This document shows positions 33,593-46,396 of a DNA stretch of 64,000 nucleotides, in pieces (the stretch's first letter is position 1; each line of letters opens with the position of its first letter). The notes under the pieces were generated by a model. The model worked only from the letters and a program-made list of their open reading frames with translations. It had not been told where the DNA came from and made no database searches. Source of the DNA: Porpolomopsis calyptriformis (taxonomy: Eukaryota; Basidiomycota; Agaricomycetes; Agaricales; Hygrophoraceae); assembly GCA_951640195.1 (NCBI GenBank), contig OX621164.1, positions 1,159,098-1,223,097 of the forward strand, in the 5' to 3' direction. The translations under genes were made by a program, and so were the position numbers.

Positions 33593-35497
33593 TTATTGGG
33601 GTCTCCTATAGCTACCTCCGGATTCGTCACGGGCACTGCGGGATGGATAGTCCCTAGAGCGAGGTGGTAGGCCAGAAACAGAACCGCCCGAAACATTAGA
33701 ATAGTTATTGCCAGTGAAGCTTCCAGAACCACCCGAATAACCAACGGGATCATATGGTCCAGTGGCGGACGATCGCGGAGGAGGACTACCAGAGCGGCGG
33801 CTGGAGACACATGAATACACGAGATGATGTTCAACAGGAGTAAACAAACCGATATCTGTGAGCCGGAATATCTGGGCTAGCTGGGCGTGGTGGATATTCA
33901 TAACGAGATGGTGGAGGGGAAACTGGCCGACTACGATAGTCAGGCACAGGTGGATAGTCGCTAATCAGAACCGGTCAGTTCCATCCCAACTTATGCTATT
34001 GGATTTACCGATGCCTGTCGTAATCATCACGAGTCCTAGGCGGGGGACCACCGGGAGGAGTCCTGGGTCTAGCGCTAGAGGGAGGGTACGTTAAAGCATA
34101 CTTATCACCCGGTGGAGGCGGTCTTCTCTCGTAACGATCGTAAAGTTCACGAGACGGTGGCGGAGGTGGGGGTCCATAGCTACGGGGAGGATAGCTTGGA
34201 GGACCATCGGTGTCCGGCGGGTCATAACTTGAGTGAGAATCGTAACGGTGAGGAGGGGGAGGACCTCTTGTTTTATAGTCGCGATCGTAATCACGGAAAG
34301 AGCGAGAAGGGGGACCCTGTGGATAGTCGCGATAATCTCGTGGGGGTGTGACAGGTCTCCTGACTTCCCTGCTCGGGGGAGGAGGAGGATAGTCATAACG
34401 CGGATCTCTCGCGTAGCGACTGGAACTAAGATCATCACGATAGGGTTGTGAATCTCTGGGTGGCGGTGGGGGGTATTTTGGGGGTTGGATTCGATCAATT
34501 AGAGGTGCATCATGCGGACTGTGGTTGTGAGAACGACGATAGGATCCGCCTCCTCTAAGAATCCTTGAATAAGAAAATCAAGTGAAGAAATGCCCAACCT
34601 ACGGAACATGATTGGGGCATTCTCTGCGGAACAAAATCAGGGCTTCAATAGAGAATGATACACAAAATTACACTAACCGTGCCCAATGACCTATTTGCCC
34701 ACATTTGAAGCAGGCACCGGGGTCACTAGAGTACTTTGCAGTTCTACTTCCGCCTCGAGATAGCTCCACACGGATCTTGTTCCCCATGAAGTAACCTTCA
34801 TGATACTTCGCGACGCTTTCCTCTGCAGCCTCACGAGTGTCAAATTCCTGAATGAAAAAAAGAATGAGGTTCGCGTCCGTACGGACCCGTTGGACGTACA
34901 ACGAATCCATATCCTATTCTGAATTGAATGACTAGTTAGCACTGTATAGGTGGGCGAACAATGCGGACTTACTTGAGTTCAATATTGACGATGTTGCCAA
35001 TTTTTCCGAAACAGCTTTGCAAGTCCTCTTGACGAGTATGCTCAGGTAAGCCTCCAACGTAGACTTTATTCGGCTACACAGCAGAAAGTAAACACCCAGT
35101 CGCGAGACACGGGAAAGAGGCATAAGAAAGCGCCATCAAGAAGCATTCCCCAGTCAAGAGTAGCATCCAAGTAAAGAAAAGTGTCAAGAGACAATGTGGC
35201 CAACTCGAGAATGCTGTCTTTTATGTTGGGCTAGCAACAGAGAGGAAGAGACCTAAGCACCTTGACTTGCTTTTCGCGATACGTAGTATCAGCTTTACTT
35301 CCGGAGATGCTAACGTCGGCGCTAGACCCCCGAGGACAGTCTGGGTTTGGAGCAGCTTGACCAGTACGAAGGTCGTCAGCAGATCCAGGTACACCATTGA
35401 GGGGTTCAGCATCGCTTCGAGAACCCAATGCATGATCTTCCGGTGGAGACCAGTTGTCCGACGGCTGCATATGCATGGAGCTGCCTCCCTCTGCCAT
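33593..35497 (-). CDS. SR-like RNA-binding protein: RRM plus CCHC zinc knuckle plus Pro/Arg/Tyr-rich tail
   Basis: The N-terminal 78 residues are acidic and disordered. A 187-base intron (35074-35260) is followed by the RRM: NKVYVGGLPEHTRQEDLQSC (RNP2), FGKIGNIVNIELK, GYGFVEFDTREAAEESVAKY (RNP1 on GYGFVEF), MGNKIRVELSRG. Then comes one zinc knuckle, CFKCGQIGHWAREC (C-X2-C-X4-H-X4-C, split by an intron), and a long low-complexity tail full of PPPP, YDRDY, RDYR and SRS-like repeats (about 33600-34560). This is the plan of RSZ22/SRSF7-type splicing factors, expected in nuclear pre-mRNA splicing or export, with phosphorylation of the tail. It is convergent with ABCC copy 2, 148 bases between the stops. 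Exon choice in the C-terminal tail (33860-34000) is uncertain. Confidence 0.85.
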
Positions 35498-35660
35498 TGT
35501 TGAGGTGGTCGTTAGGAAAAAAAAAAAGAATTATTTCGAACCCAATAAACTCCGATGGTCTGTGCGTAAGGAGTAAGTGTGTCCAAGATAGGTACATAAA
35601 GGAAAGGGGGGCGGATTATTCAAAGAAACACTAAGAGTCCGTTCAAAGATCGCCAACGAC

Positions 35661-37593
35661 TCAAACAGGAGCTAATGTCCAGATTGCACTTCCCATACCC
35701 ACCACTATCACGACCCCCAGTCCGACGAGTGCCTCAACGTCTGTGAAAGCGGTGATTGCGCTGTTCTTTTTATTCGACGGCTGTGAAGGTCCCGGATTGT
35801 TGGCAGGTGCCGTAGGCGTAAATACGGCTGAGGGATTGGACAAGCACGAGCTAGCCGCCGTGTTTGCAGCAGAGACGGAGGATGGCGCTTGAGGATTTAC
35901 TGTGGCATTACCAGCAAAGCTGCATGCTTGAGGATTGCGTTGCTCTGCTTCGTAATACTCGCTAAAAACGAATGACAATTGGATAGCTGGACAATAGAGG
36001 GTTAGTGCAGAATGGTGGTTTCTTCTCGTGATGGCTTACTGGGATCGCAGCCTGAGACACGACCATATACTCCAGTTGAACCATTTCCGGAGATGTCATT
36101 ACAATTACCCCCAACCTGGCCAAGCAGACCGCAGACCGTGTCGAATGACGGGCCGAGGACTATACTGTAATTTGCTATCTGTGGTGTGAACAGGCAACTG
36201 AGAGTACTCTCCAGGCAAAGACAAGCGGCGTCGTTGGGAGTGGGGGGCAAAGTGGTAGAAGCAAGGAACGTAGTGTTCACCTGTGGGCAGGTTGGATAAG
36301 CATCAGGCGCTGCGTTCGCCTGGGTTGGGGTCTGCGGTGGCGTCAGCATTCCGTATTGAGTGACCAACGCGTTAAAGTCGGCGTTAGGAGTGACAGTGCT
36401 GCCGTCAGGGGAGAGGTCGACCATCCCGAACTGGCCTTGGGCACTTGCAGCAGGAAAGTACGAGAATGCGAGACCTCCGGACCAAACGTCGGACATCAAA
36501 CTACTGAAAAGGGCGCCTACTTCGGTCCAAAGACGGGGAGGAGAAGTAATGCATCCAAACTCGCTGAAATAAGCCGCGACGTTATATCCAGCGAATTGCC
36601 CCTCGACACCTGCGTACGACGCCTGGAAGGTCGAGGCACCACACCATTCACTGTAATGATGGTAAATTTGGAGTGAAACGCGCAGAAAGAGTGTACAAAC
36701 TAATTGTTGAGACCGTAAAGATCGATAGAAGTTGAACCAGAATTGGTATTAGAGGGATCGCAGGAGAGATAATTAGCGAGAGGGTCGATCCAAGTCGCGT
36801 CACCGTCGATAGCTGCATATCCGACCAGAGCGGATGACTTTTTGGAGATACTGCGAGGTAAGTGAGCCAAGGGAGAAAGGAATTTGCTGATACCAGTGCT
36901 CACAGGTAGGCTTTAGTATCCCGGGCGGCAGCCTTTACAAAAGCCCCTATATCAGTCCCATTAGGAGAAATAACAACTTCGTTGCCAATGTTGTATGCTA
37001 GGACATTGTCGTAGGCCGAAAAGGCATCAATGGTACTAATATAGAGATTTAGAAGGTTCGACGACCAGGCGGGGGCGGTTCGGTCTATTGATCCATTTAC
37101 AGGCAAACTGAGGTCGATACTATTTGTGAGAGGTGGATGAGTAAAACATACGACAGAGACAATGAGATTTCGTACATTGTATATATGCCAGCGGCGCTGA
37201 ACGCATTCATACAGGCATCATGGTTCAACGACGAGTTGACACTGTACGCTCGAATGGTGTTGATACCCAATTGTTTAAGGAATGGTAGATCGCGAGCGCA
37301 GGCAGCTCCATTTGCCAAAGGATCGATGAAACTCGAAGGTTCAAGAAATGAATTACTTGCAGATGGGACGACAACCCCTTGGGAAGTAAAGCTCGGACGC
37401 CGAAAGAAATGCTTCAAGAAGAGCTCTCACCTTGTTCCTGGTATGCTACCCCTTTAATGTAAAATCTATTCCCATCGGCAGTATAAAGATATCTTCCAAC
37501 TCGCGACACTGAGGAAATAGCCTGTACACTTGACAAAAGGGCAACGATGGCCAAGAAGATGGCCGTGGTCCGGGAAGCGCCCTTCATCATCAT
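35661..37593 (-). CDS. GPI-anchored beta-1,3-glucanosyltransferase (GH72 + CBM43, Gas/Gel family)
   Basis: These enzymes cut and rejoin beta-1,3-glucan chains at the outer plasma membrane. A signal peptide (TAIFLAIVALLSSVQA) precedes RVGRYLYTADGNRFYIKGVA, the usual GH72 start. Catalytic glutamates are seen in LAYNIGNEVVIS (acid/base) and VAAYFSEFGC (nucleophile). LKQLGINTIRAYSVN, YEWCGASTFQASY and FSYFPA fit the barrel. The C-terminal X8/CBM43 module has the expected Cys pattern (PTCPQVN, CLCLESTLSCLF, VCGLLGQVGGNCNDI, CDPS). A Ser/Pro-rich spacer and a hydrophobic end (ALVGLGVVIVVGMGSAIWTL) form the GPI signal. The start at 37593 opens with three consecutive Met codons; an ATG at 37638 would extend a poor signal peptide. 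Around seven exons. Confidence 0.9.
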
Positions 37594-37688
37594 GTCGTGA
37601 CGTTGTGGAATAAAAATGAAATTGTGATACCGTTTCAAGTGCGAGCTGACGTAGCGTGGCTACGCTCGGGTCATTTCATACGTACGAC

Positions 37689-37696
37689 TATAAAAG
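37689..37696 (+). promoter_or_regulatory. TATA-like element upstream of tRNA-Lys
   Basis: TATAAAAG begins 20 bases before the first base of the mature tRNA. Upstream TATA-like elements help place TFIIIB at tRNA genes in several fungi; here the role is inferred from position only. Confidence 0.5.
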
Positions 37697-37708
37697 ATAA
37701 TAAGTACC

Positions 37709-37797
37709 GCCCGCCTAGCTCAATCGGATAGAGCGTCAGACTCTTATGTCATGCGGGCATAATCTGAAGGCTGCGAGTTCGACCCTCGCGGTGGGCT
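37709..37797 (+). tRNA. tRNA-Lys (anticodon CTT) with a 15-nt intron
   Basis: The full cloverleaf can be folded by eye. Acceptor stem GCCCGCC pairs with GGTGGGC (one G-T), discriminator T. D arm GCTC/GAGC, anticodon stem TCAGA/TCTGA, loop CTCTTA plus A38 after removing a 15-nt intron (TGTCATGCGGGCATA) at the standard position 37/38. Variable loop AGGCT, T arm GCGAG/CTCGC with TTCGACC. The internal A box (TAGCTCAATCGG) and B box (GAGTTCGACCC) are good. CTT decodes AAG lysine codons. Confidence 0.95.
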
Positions 37798-37811
37798 TTA
37801 GGAAAAAGAAA

Positions 37812-37817
37812 TTTTTT
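37812..37817 (+). terminator. Poly-T RNA polymerase III terminator of tRNA-Lys
   Basis: Six T residues in the coding strand begin 15 bases after the tRNA 3' end, the standard Pol III stop signal. Confidence 0.8.
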
Positions 37818-37993
37818 CTCGAAATTTCGTACAAAGCAACCTCTACGTAGATCCAGTAGGAACACAATCGTCATGACTATAAAAACAAATACAGAGTTGA
37901 GACCTCGGCATACAGTCGTTACCACCGTACTACCACGAAGGAATGCATAGTGTAGGGTGCTAAATTGTCATGATGGCCTGCATCAGTTTATCG

Positions 37994-39100
37994 TCAGCCA
38001 CGGTAGGTGCAACAGCTGTAATTCCATATCATATCAGTTAGAGAATCGCAGCTAAGGGAGAAGTTCATACCTGATCATATACGGTCCAGCAGATACCAAG
38101 AGACAGGTAAAGGCTGCCCAGACCAAGTAGAGGCCAGAACCAAGGGAGAGAAAGATGCCCAATGGTGATGACGTGTTTACAACTACGAAGGCGTTTATTG
38201 ATTCAGCTTTTTTGAGTGCAACAGTCCAAATGGCTGCTCCTATGAGAAGAAACAAGCTGCCCAAGACAGCAAAGGCTGTCGAAACAAAAAAAGCAACTGT
38301 ATGTTTGACAAGACCGCTACGGAGGGGTGGTCCGAGTTACTCAATGTTAGGGATAGAATCGAATTGAGATGGACTAACGTGAAGAGGGCTAATCCGGCAC
38401 AAATCGTACCCAGCAGTATCATCCAATAGGCTCCTTGTGACGACGAGGCGAGATATGAAGAATTCTGAAACGGCGAATTTATCAAGGAGAGGATATTGTT
38501 AGTTATTTCGGAATAATTGGTAGACATGTCGGCTGTGATGGACGTGAACGGCTGAAATTTATCCGCGATGGTATGATTTGAACATATGCCATGCGTTTTA
38601 TCGACATATGCGCAATAAGAATATAATCCAAATTTGTATTGCTGTCTTAATCCAGCTTGACTTCCGAGTGGCGATGATGCATTAAAAGTGTAGAGGCCGT
38701 CTATGGGATCCTTGAATGACATTGCAAGAGTTTCACTAAGGCACGATGTCAACGGAGAAAAGATGGCCTCAGAAAGCTGCCCACCCATACGATGACACGT
38801 CAACATTGGCCTATCAAAATCGATAATGAGAAAGTGAATCAGGGCGGTGGACAGCATCTATTCACCATTGATATGCCTCGGGGGGTTACGGAGGTGTTTA
38901 TTTGACCAACCTTTGGTCAATAAAGCAATCAGATCTCAGAAGTGCTGTGATAAAAACACTTAAAGACGTACATGGGCAATGATGAGCAAGATTAGGGCGA
39001 CGAATCTATGTTAAAGGTTCGAGATTGCGAAGAATTTGTGGAATGGTGCTTTTACTTACGACAGAAAGGACGCAGTACCCACGCAGACTTCACCTCGCAT
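37994..39100 (-). CDS. SUR7/PalI family four-helix membrane protein
   Basis: Family members sit at eisosomes or act as pH-response sensors (PalI/Rim9). MRGEVCVGTASFLSFVALIL is the first helix; then IINTSV-type extracellular start (GQINTSVTPRGISM), a glycosylatable loop with IDGLYTFNASSPLGSQAGLR and QQYKFGLYSYCAYVDKTHG, CSNHT, then helices YWMILLGTICAGLALFT, TVAFFVSTAFAVLGSLFLLI and GIFLSLGSGLYLVWAAFTCL. The GLYSYCAY block matches the family W/GLWxYC region. The protein ends PYMISCCTYRG, a membrane-proximal CC that could be acylated. The short middle exons around 38700-38930 were joined on frame and consensus and are moderately certain. It is divergent from ATG26 with 240 bases between the starts. 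Confidence 0.82.
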
Positions 39101-39340
39101 GATGAGGAAATATTGGTGAAAGACACAAAGCCTTGATTGGTGACAGCCAGTTGGGTCGTGGTCACCTTTCAAGCACGAGGCGAACGCGACGTTGTCACGA
39201 TCACTTTTATTGGTTATCAAACGTTTTCCCACGTCCTCACGGCTTACTTACTGCGCGCACGCGTACGTTAACTCAAAGCCCGCTGCTGAACGGAGTCAGT
39301 CACCGCTCGCTTCCGCCGCCGCCGGATCCCCCGCCAGACA

Positions 39341-42300
39341 ATGTCCGACCCGCCATCTGTTCCACTTATCTCACAAAATATCGTTCAAGAAGCTCCTGAC
39401 ACTTCTCCACTAGCTCCAGCTTCACGCACCGATACTACTAGTTCTGTGGAACAAAGGGAGGAAAGGGTATCACCCAAAGGTCGTGTCAAGCGTGCCATGG
39501 AAAAAACAGTTGACAAATTAGGGAGAAGCATCAGCGAGAGGGCATCCCCGTCAGGACATAAGCGTTTATTCAGTTTAACTAAGAAATCCCGAGTTAAGGA
39601 CAAAGTTAGTGACAATCTGGATGGTAGGATCGTCTTTCTCTACAGTAGAACCCCCATGATTATTGAATCTCTATTCTCCTAGGCGATGCAGATGCTTATT
39701 CAGAATCCTCTACACGTACCCCTACTCGCCCTACCTCACCCAAATCTCCCTTGCCTGCCATAGCAACACCTAATGACGATTCTCCCTTCATACGACCACC
39801 ATCTCCATCTCCGCCAAATAGGCCATCACTCCAATCCTTTCGGGGTAGTGGCTCCGTGCGCTTGCCTACATTCACTGGATCAGGACATGCCTTTTGACTC
39901 GATTTATTGAATAGATGCGTGCCGGAACGCAAACTCTTATCCAAGCCCTTCAAGCTATACCGTGGAACGACTACACCGACAATGAAGATGACATGGGTAA
40001 TCCCCATATTGATACTGAGCTTGATAGCGAGGAAGATGATAAGCTAGGTGGGTTTAATCTGTTCATTTAGTGGATGACAATGGCTCACCGTCGGAGTTAA
40101 GAGGCGCGCCTGGCGTCGTCAATTCACACGATTTACCGTCCTTTAGCTCGCTCGCGGCGCATGGATAATGGCCTGTTCTCAGAACGCAAGTCTAAGCCCT
40201 ATTCCACCCTCAGTGAAGAAGAAATAGATGTCGAGGAAACTATGGTCTCAGAAGAGGAACCTGAAGATTTTGAACAGACCACTCCGCGTCTCCCCGACGT
40301 GCAGAGCGTACGCTCACAACAACCTACAACACACGAGACCACCGATGAAATGATTCCATCAAAGCCAGTCCCTACTCGCTCTGGAACAATGGCAACAGTA
40401 AGAATACAGAGAAGAGTGCAATTAGCAGACAAGTTAAGGGAAGTGTTCGAATTAGATTGTATCGAAGAAGTGTGGGCCGGTGAGTGGGCATTCTTACCTA
40501 TTCATATGTGGATTCACAGGCAGATTAGAACTGCCCTGTTGGATTCTCCGATCAATCCGTGAGTATATTCACCTCCATACTTTACCGGTCTCTGAGAACC
40601 ACGGTGCCTAGTGCTGCAAGGTTACATGTACTTGACAAACTCGTATCTGTGCTTTTTTGCTCATATGCCTTCGCGAGAGGTTAGTTGTTGATCCGTATAT
40701 GTCTAATGGAGACTTTCATCATTAATTTTCCAGAACCAAGTTCTAAAGTCTGGGTCACTCAACAAGAAAGCGCAACGTACAAAGCGTTGGATCAAGCATT
40801 GGTTTGTTTTGAAAAATGATGCCTTGTCTTGGTACAACTCTTCATCGGTGGGAAGGCTACCATTTCAGTTGGGGCAAAATTGACGTGTGATTCAGGACCC
40901 ATACTTTCCTCATGGTATAGTTGACCTACGATATGCTATATCTTGTGATCCGTCGAACGAGAAGGAGTTTCATCTCAGAACAAACCAAAAAAGTATAACG
41001 ATGTGTGCTGATTCAGTTCCTAGTCGAGAGGAGTGGGTGAAAGCAATTCGAAAGGTGATATTCAAGGCGCAAAATATGGGCGATAGTGTTAAAGTCGGTT
41101 TTATAAACACTGCCGTGTCAACTCACTTTGCTAATTTATTAATATTGACTAGATCGGCATACCATATTCTGCTATTCTTGATGTTGACAAGTCGTCAGCC
41201 ATGGACTTCAGCGAGACAATTGAAGTCAAGGTTCTTGATAAACAAGAACATTTTTCCGTCGATTCCTATTTCTTTGCCTGCTTTCAAGACCTACCAGCCG
41301 CGCTAAAACGGATACGCGACGCCATATGTACCTACGACGAGCTACCCGGGAGGCGATCCCCTCAACTCGTCTTAGACACTACCACCTCACGCAATTCCCA
41401 TTTTGCGGTGGAACGTACTCAAAGCCAGCCCGCGCCAGAACCCTCGCTAAAGTCAGCCGCTGGTTCTAGGTTATCTTCTTTATTTCGACCATTCCAGGAC
41501 ACTATCTTTCTCGCTCGCGCCGCTACCCCTACTCCTGGTCCTGACGGGGAGGACTTCACCCATATATGGAAGAGAGGTGGTATTGCTGTCACTAGCTCGC
41601 CAAAGTCCCATCATGATCAGCTTCCTAGTTCAGAATCACAACACTCGCAGGAAGGCTCTGAAAAGAACCTAACCCCAACACAATCCAGGCATGATCACAC
41701 GTACCCTCCACCTACATTACCCATTGACCCTCGTCGTATCGGCAGCGCCCCACATTACTCCTGGAGCACCGGTGTTCCAGCTTGGCTCAGAGGGCAATCT
41801 CGCAAAGTTCTGGGCAATTCGATCAATGTACGTGACCCACAACCAGAACACATCGCTGCATTGGCTGCAAACCCCACCGGGGTTTTTGAAGTATATTCGT
41901 CCAATGCTTCCGGTTCGATCAAACCCAGTGGACCAGGTGACTTGGGGTATAGTGTTTTGGAAGCGCCTGATACTGTCATTGACCCGGAGGTGAGGGAGAA
42001 ATTCCGAGCGGCCTTTGCATTCGACGACAAGGAACCCTTACTCGGATGTACGATCTCTCTCGCTTCCCCAAGCTTTGTTATCTGATTAACACTCCTCGCG
42101 GTAGACTTTCCCAGTTATATTTTCCGACTGTTGCCGGTCTTTGGAAAGTTATACGTCTCTGCCAACTACTTGTGTTTCAAATCAACCAGCGCTTTGGCGC
42201 CGAGGACAAGGGTATTTCATTTGTTACTTGAAGCAAGTAAGCGTTTAAGTATTCCTTTCCAGATGGTCATACCCATCCGCGATATCCTGGCGACTGAGAA

Positions 42301-44658
42301 ATCTAAAGGCACCCGTTTTGGCCACCATGGTCTCATTTTAATAGTCAAAGGACACGAAGAACTTTTCTTTGAGTTCAGCGCTGAGGATCGACGACACAGC
42401 TTTGTTACCCTTTTAGAACGTCAAATGGAAGATGTCAAGGCAAGGCTAGCATCAGGTAGTCCATCGCCTTCAAGAGGAAAGCGAGATGCATTAATTTTAG
42501 AGGAGTTCGAGGCCACAGCACCAAGCAGCACCAAGTCAGATCCAAAACCAGCGATGGAAAATATGATGGATTCCCTGCCAGCTGTGATGTTCACATCATC
42601 GTCCTCAACATTCCTGACATTCAAACCTAAGGAATCTATGCATTTTACCTTCTTGACGATTGGGTCCCGTGGGGATGTTCAGCCATATATTGCACTTGCC
42701 AAAGGACTGTTGGCGGATGGCCATCGTGTTAGAATCGCCACACATAGAGAGTTTAAGGAGTGGATAGAATCAGTGAGCACGTGTCACATCTCTGGGGGAT
42801 TTTTCATTAATCTCGATACAGTACGGAATCGAATACGGTCATGTGGGCGGAGATCCTGCCGAATTAATGCGAATTTGTGTTGAAAACGGCACATTTACTG
42901 TCTCATTTCTGAAAGAGGGTGTCCAAAAGGTGGTCACCATCTTTTGCATTCCACCATTCGAATCTGACATTTCTCCAGTTTCGAGGATGGATAGACGACT
43001 TATTAAAGACTTCTTGGGAAGCTTGCCAAGATACGGATGTACTAGTGGAAAGCCCTAGCGCCATGGGAGGTTATCACATTGCTGAAGCTTTGGGAATACC
43101 CTATTTTAGAGCATTCACTATGACGTGGACTCGTACAAGGTGCGTAGAAGCTCTATTGCGGAGGCTTCCCTAACCTAGTGCGTGTTAGGGCTTACCCTCA
43201 TGCTTTCGCGGTACCCGAACACAAGGTGTGTAGTAAGATTTGCCTGCAACGACAGTAAACGCTCAGCTCTTATGCTAGATGGGGGGCAGCTATAACTACA
43301 TGGTGCGCTTCTCTACTCTGCACCTAGCCACGCGATCTAACCTGGCATGTAGTCATATATCATGTTTGATCAGGTCTTTTGGCGCGCAACGGCTGGCCAG
43401 ATCAACCGTTGGCGTCGTGAGCTGTTGCATCTCGACAGTACCAGTCTTGATAAGATGGAACCTCATAAAATACCATTCCTGTACAACTTCAGTCCGACAG
43501 TTGTGCCACCTCCCCTCGACTGGCCTGAATGGATTCGAGTAACAGGTGATTAAGACAGGACACATCCTTTCCGCCCTATTACATTTACTGATCTTGCGCA
43601 GGTTATTGGCTTCTCGAAGATGCCGATGTCAGTGCGAGAAAATGGACCCCTCCACCGGACCTCGTAAACTTTATTACTGGCGCACATAATCAAGGGAAGA
43701 AGGTGGTCTACATCGGCTTCGGCAGTATCGTTGTTCCCCACCCCAGGAAGATGACAAAATGTGTCATTCAAGCGGTCGTTCGTAGCGGAGTGTACGCCAT
43801 TCTCTCGAAAGGATGGTCAGATCGCCTTCACAACAAGGCACCGGATGTTTCGGAACCCGAAGAGCCGCTACCTCCTCAGATTTACCCCATTTCTTCTATA
43901 CCCCACGATTGGCTATTTCAACGCATTGATGCTGCATGTCACCATGGAGGTGCTGGCACCACGGGGGCGAGCTTGAGAGGTACTTCTTTCCTGTGTCTTG
44001 TCGGTTGGTATTCACTGCATTGTCCTTGCCAGCTGGGATACCTACCATCATTCACCCCTTCTTTGGTGATCAGTTCTTTTGGGCTGACCGTGTCGAAGCT
44101 CTGGGTGTCGGCTCAGGTGTTCGAAAGCTCACAATCGAAAGCCTGGCGGATGCATTATTAACCGCAACCACTGATATCAAGCAAATAGACCGCGCCAAAC
44201 TCATTGGCAAGCAAATCCGCGAGGTGAGCGATTTTCCAGTCGAAGTCTAATTAGACTGACCGAGATCACAGGAGGATGGTGTTGCGATAGCTATTGAATC
44301 AATATACCGCGACCTAGACTACGCTCGTTCACTCGTCAAACGAGTTGCTACCGACGATGACACAGATAATGGCACGAACGGGGAAAGTAATTCAAGACGC
44401 CTAAAAAAACCAAATACACGCTCGACAGCTGGGTCAGGATATAGTTCGAGTGGCTCCATGCGAGGTGCCTCTAGTGAAGACTGGAGCGTCGTCTCTGATC
44501 AGGACGAACCACCGAATTCACACCACAATGATGGCAAAGGTCATGCGACGCCGTATAAGCGTCATAGTCTCGCTGCCGTCGTCATGGCTGTTCTGCCAGA
44601 TTCTCTATCGCCTTCTCGCCACCGTTCCATGTCGCCAGATCCACCAAATAGATCTTAG
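39341..44658 (+). CDS. ATG26: UDP-glucose:sterol 3-beta-glucosyltransferase (Atg26/UGT51)
   Basis: It adds glucose to ergosterol at membranes; in some fungi it supports pexophagy. Domain order: a Ser/Pro-rich N-terminus, GRAM-1 ([39 protein letters not shown]), a PH domain ([18 protein letters not shown] onward, [16 protein letters not shown]), a disordered insert, GRAM-2 ([31 protein letters not shown]), then the GT1 catalytic part ([40 protein letters not shown], the [13 protein letters not shown] strand and [20 protein letters not shown] with the donor-binding motif, [18 protein letters not shown]). The C-terminal 120 residues are Ser/Asn-rich. Roughly 15 introns; the length of more than 1,300 aa suits the family. 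Convergent with the oxygenase gene, 86 bases apart. Confidence 0.93.
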
Positions 44659-44744
44659 GGTTCACATTTCTGCATATTACCCATACATCATTGCCCTGTA
44701 TCACATTTGTTCATTTGTCATTTAATTACAACACAAGCAATTGG

Positions 44745-46257
44745 TTATAGCCGCTCATAGTGTTCATTAAATATACGCTTGCTGAACTGTCCGAACGATT
44801 CGAAGGGTGTGATGCGTTGCTTGGTGTCAGGTTGCAGGAATAACGCAAATGTTTCCCGGGATACCATTTCCGTGTCTTTACCAACGCCAACTCGGACGCA
44901 GTGTGGAGTAGCTCGCAGCTTCCTTGCAGTAGCAAGCTCAAGAGCCTCGCCGGTTTGAAAGGCCAAGCAATTTGAGGGGATGACGACCTTTGTTAAGTTA
45001 CCACCACGGGTGCGAATGTACAACCCAGATTTTGGCGATGACGAAGGCACGACAGTGGGTTCTGAACCAGGCTCTTCGCGAAGGTACATAGCCTGTTAAC
45101 CAGAACACAGTCGAGGCCAGGGACAGGTACAAAAACGAGGCCACTTACAGAACAGAGCCCTGTTAGAAGAGAGTGATCGAGGTGAAAGCCACACCAGCTG
45201 TCGATAGGTTCGTCTTCCTCTGATGAACAGGCGCCTGGAGTGGGAGGGAAATAATGCAAAAGCCGACCCTTGATGGTGTGCGAGGTCTTGATTAATTCCG
45301 GTAAAGATAGTGAGGAGTCAGTCAAATGTGATGAAGCTATAAAACTCGACTTCATCCTGCGATTGAGGTGTAGGCAATTCAAGTAAACTGACCGAACGGT
45401 TGGCATGCAAGTGCTAGTTGACAGCCTGTTTCGAATATGAACCTGGTAGAACCTGGGTGAGTTAAACTTGCGGAGGTGTTCATATTTCTGACCTCCCCAG
45501 ATCTTTGAATGCTTCCTCAAACCCTTCCACCCCTTCTTCAGAACGTGCTGGCCCTGTTTAAAAAAATTGACAATCAGTTACGCTGGTGCACTATTTCTGT
45601 CCACGAACAGATATTTGTTCCATAGTATTCAGGATAAGCTTGAACCAATTCTTCAGGTATATCACAAACATCCGCTACGGGATTAGCATAATAAGATCCC
45701 TTTAAAAAGTCTAAAATGAGAGATTCAGATGTGGGACTGCATCCGGCATATCTCTCTCACCTGGTCGTCCGTTCATGATTTCCTGACCAATCCAAGTGGT
45801 AAATTGAGATCAACCATACGACACAAGATGTCGACAAACCTTTCCGTGAGACCAGCCAAAGCTAGAGACGAAAAATTCAACGTCAGCAGGGCAGTAAGGA
45901 AATAGCGCAGGACAAATAGACCTATAACGGCTGTTGGGATCAGCATATTTCTCTCTGGTGCTTTCCTCGAGTTTTGCGAATTTGAAGGCGAGTTTTAACA
46001 GTCTCTCCCTGTAGATCTCGTAACATGGAGGGAGATCTTGAACTAAGATGATTCCAAGGGAATTCGGATGTGATCCGAAGGCCTCCTCTTGGGTGGGATA
46101 TCGCTTTTTGAATAGAGTGAGTTGAGAAGAGGTCAAACCGCTCACCGATTGAAGCACCTAGTGATAAGGGTGATGATAATAGTGTTGGATATGATATAAC
46201 AACGACATCGTTGAAGTTGCCAATTGTCTGTAATTGAGGAGATATCGGAGTGGACAT
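44745..46257 (-). CDS. Isopenicillin N synthase-like 2-oxoglutarate/Fe(II) oxygenase
   Basis: The fold is that of clavaminate-synthase-like dioxygenases. MSTPISPQLQTIGNFNDVVV starts a DIOX_N-like part: EAFGSHPNSLGIILVQDLPP and LAFKFAKLEESTREKYAD. A short exon holds FGWSHGKE, then GSYYANPVADVCDIPEEL. The catalytic part shows SWCGFHLDHSLLTGL, giving the His-X-Asp iron ligands, and LRATPHCVRVG with the distal His. Between them lies a hydrophilic stretch with a short acidic insert. The usual Arg for 2-oxoglutarate may lie in SRETFALFLQPD. Substrate is unknown; several fungal paralogs are annotated only as hypothetical oxygenases. About eight exons; the start at 46257 is the ATG nearest the conserved block. 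Confidence 0.83.
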
Positions 46258-46396
46258 TTTCAAATGGTTGTTGTTTGCTCGTCGATCATCGATCATCCTC
46301 AGAATCAAACTTATGATCTTCAAATTGGGAACTGTGCACTAGACACATGGAAATGCTAGAAACCATAATTTAGACCAGGTTCTAACCAAAAGAACA

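Noticed and set aside
33544..34498. Overlapping frames on both strands in the Pro/Arg-rich tail of the RNA-binding gene
   Set aside because: Low-complexity repeats keep several frames open by chance. Only the frame that continues from the RRM and zinc knuckle is supported.
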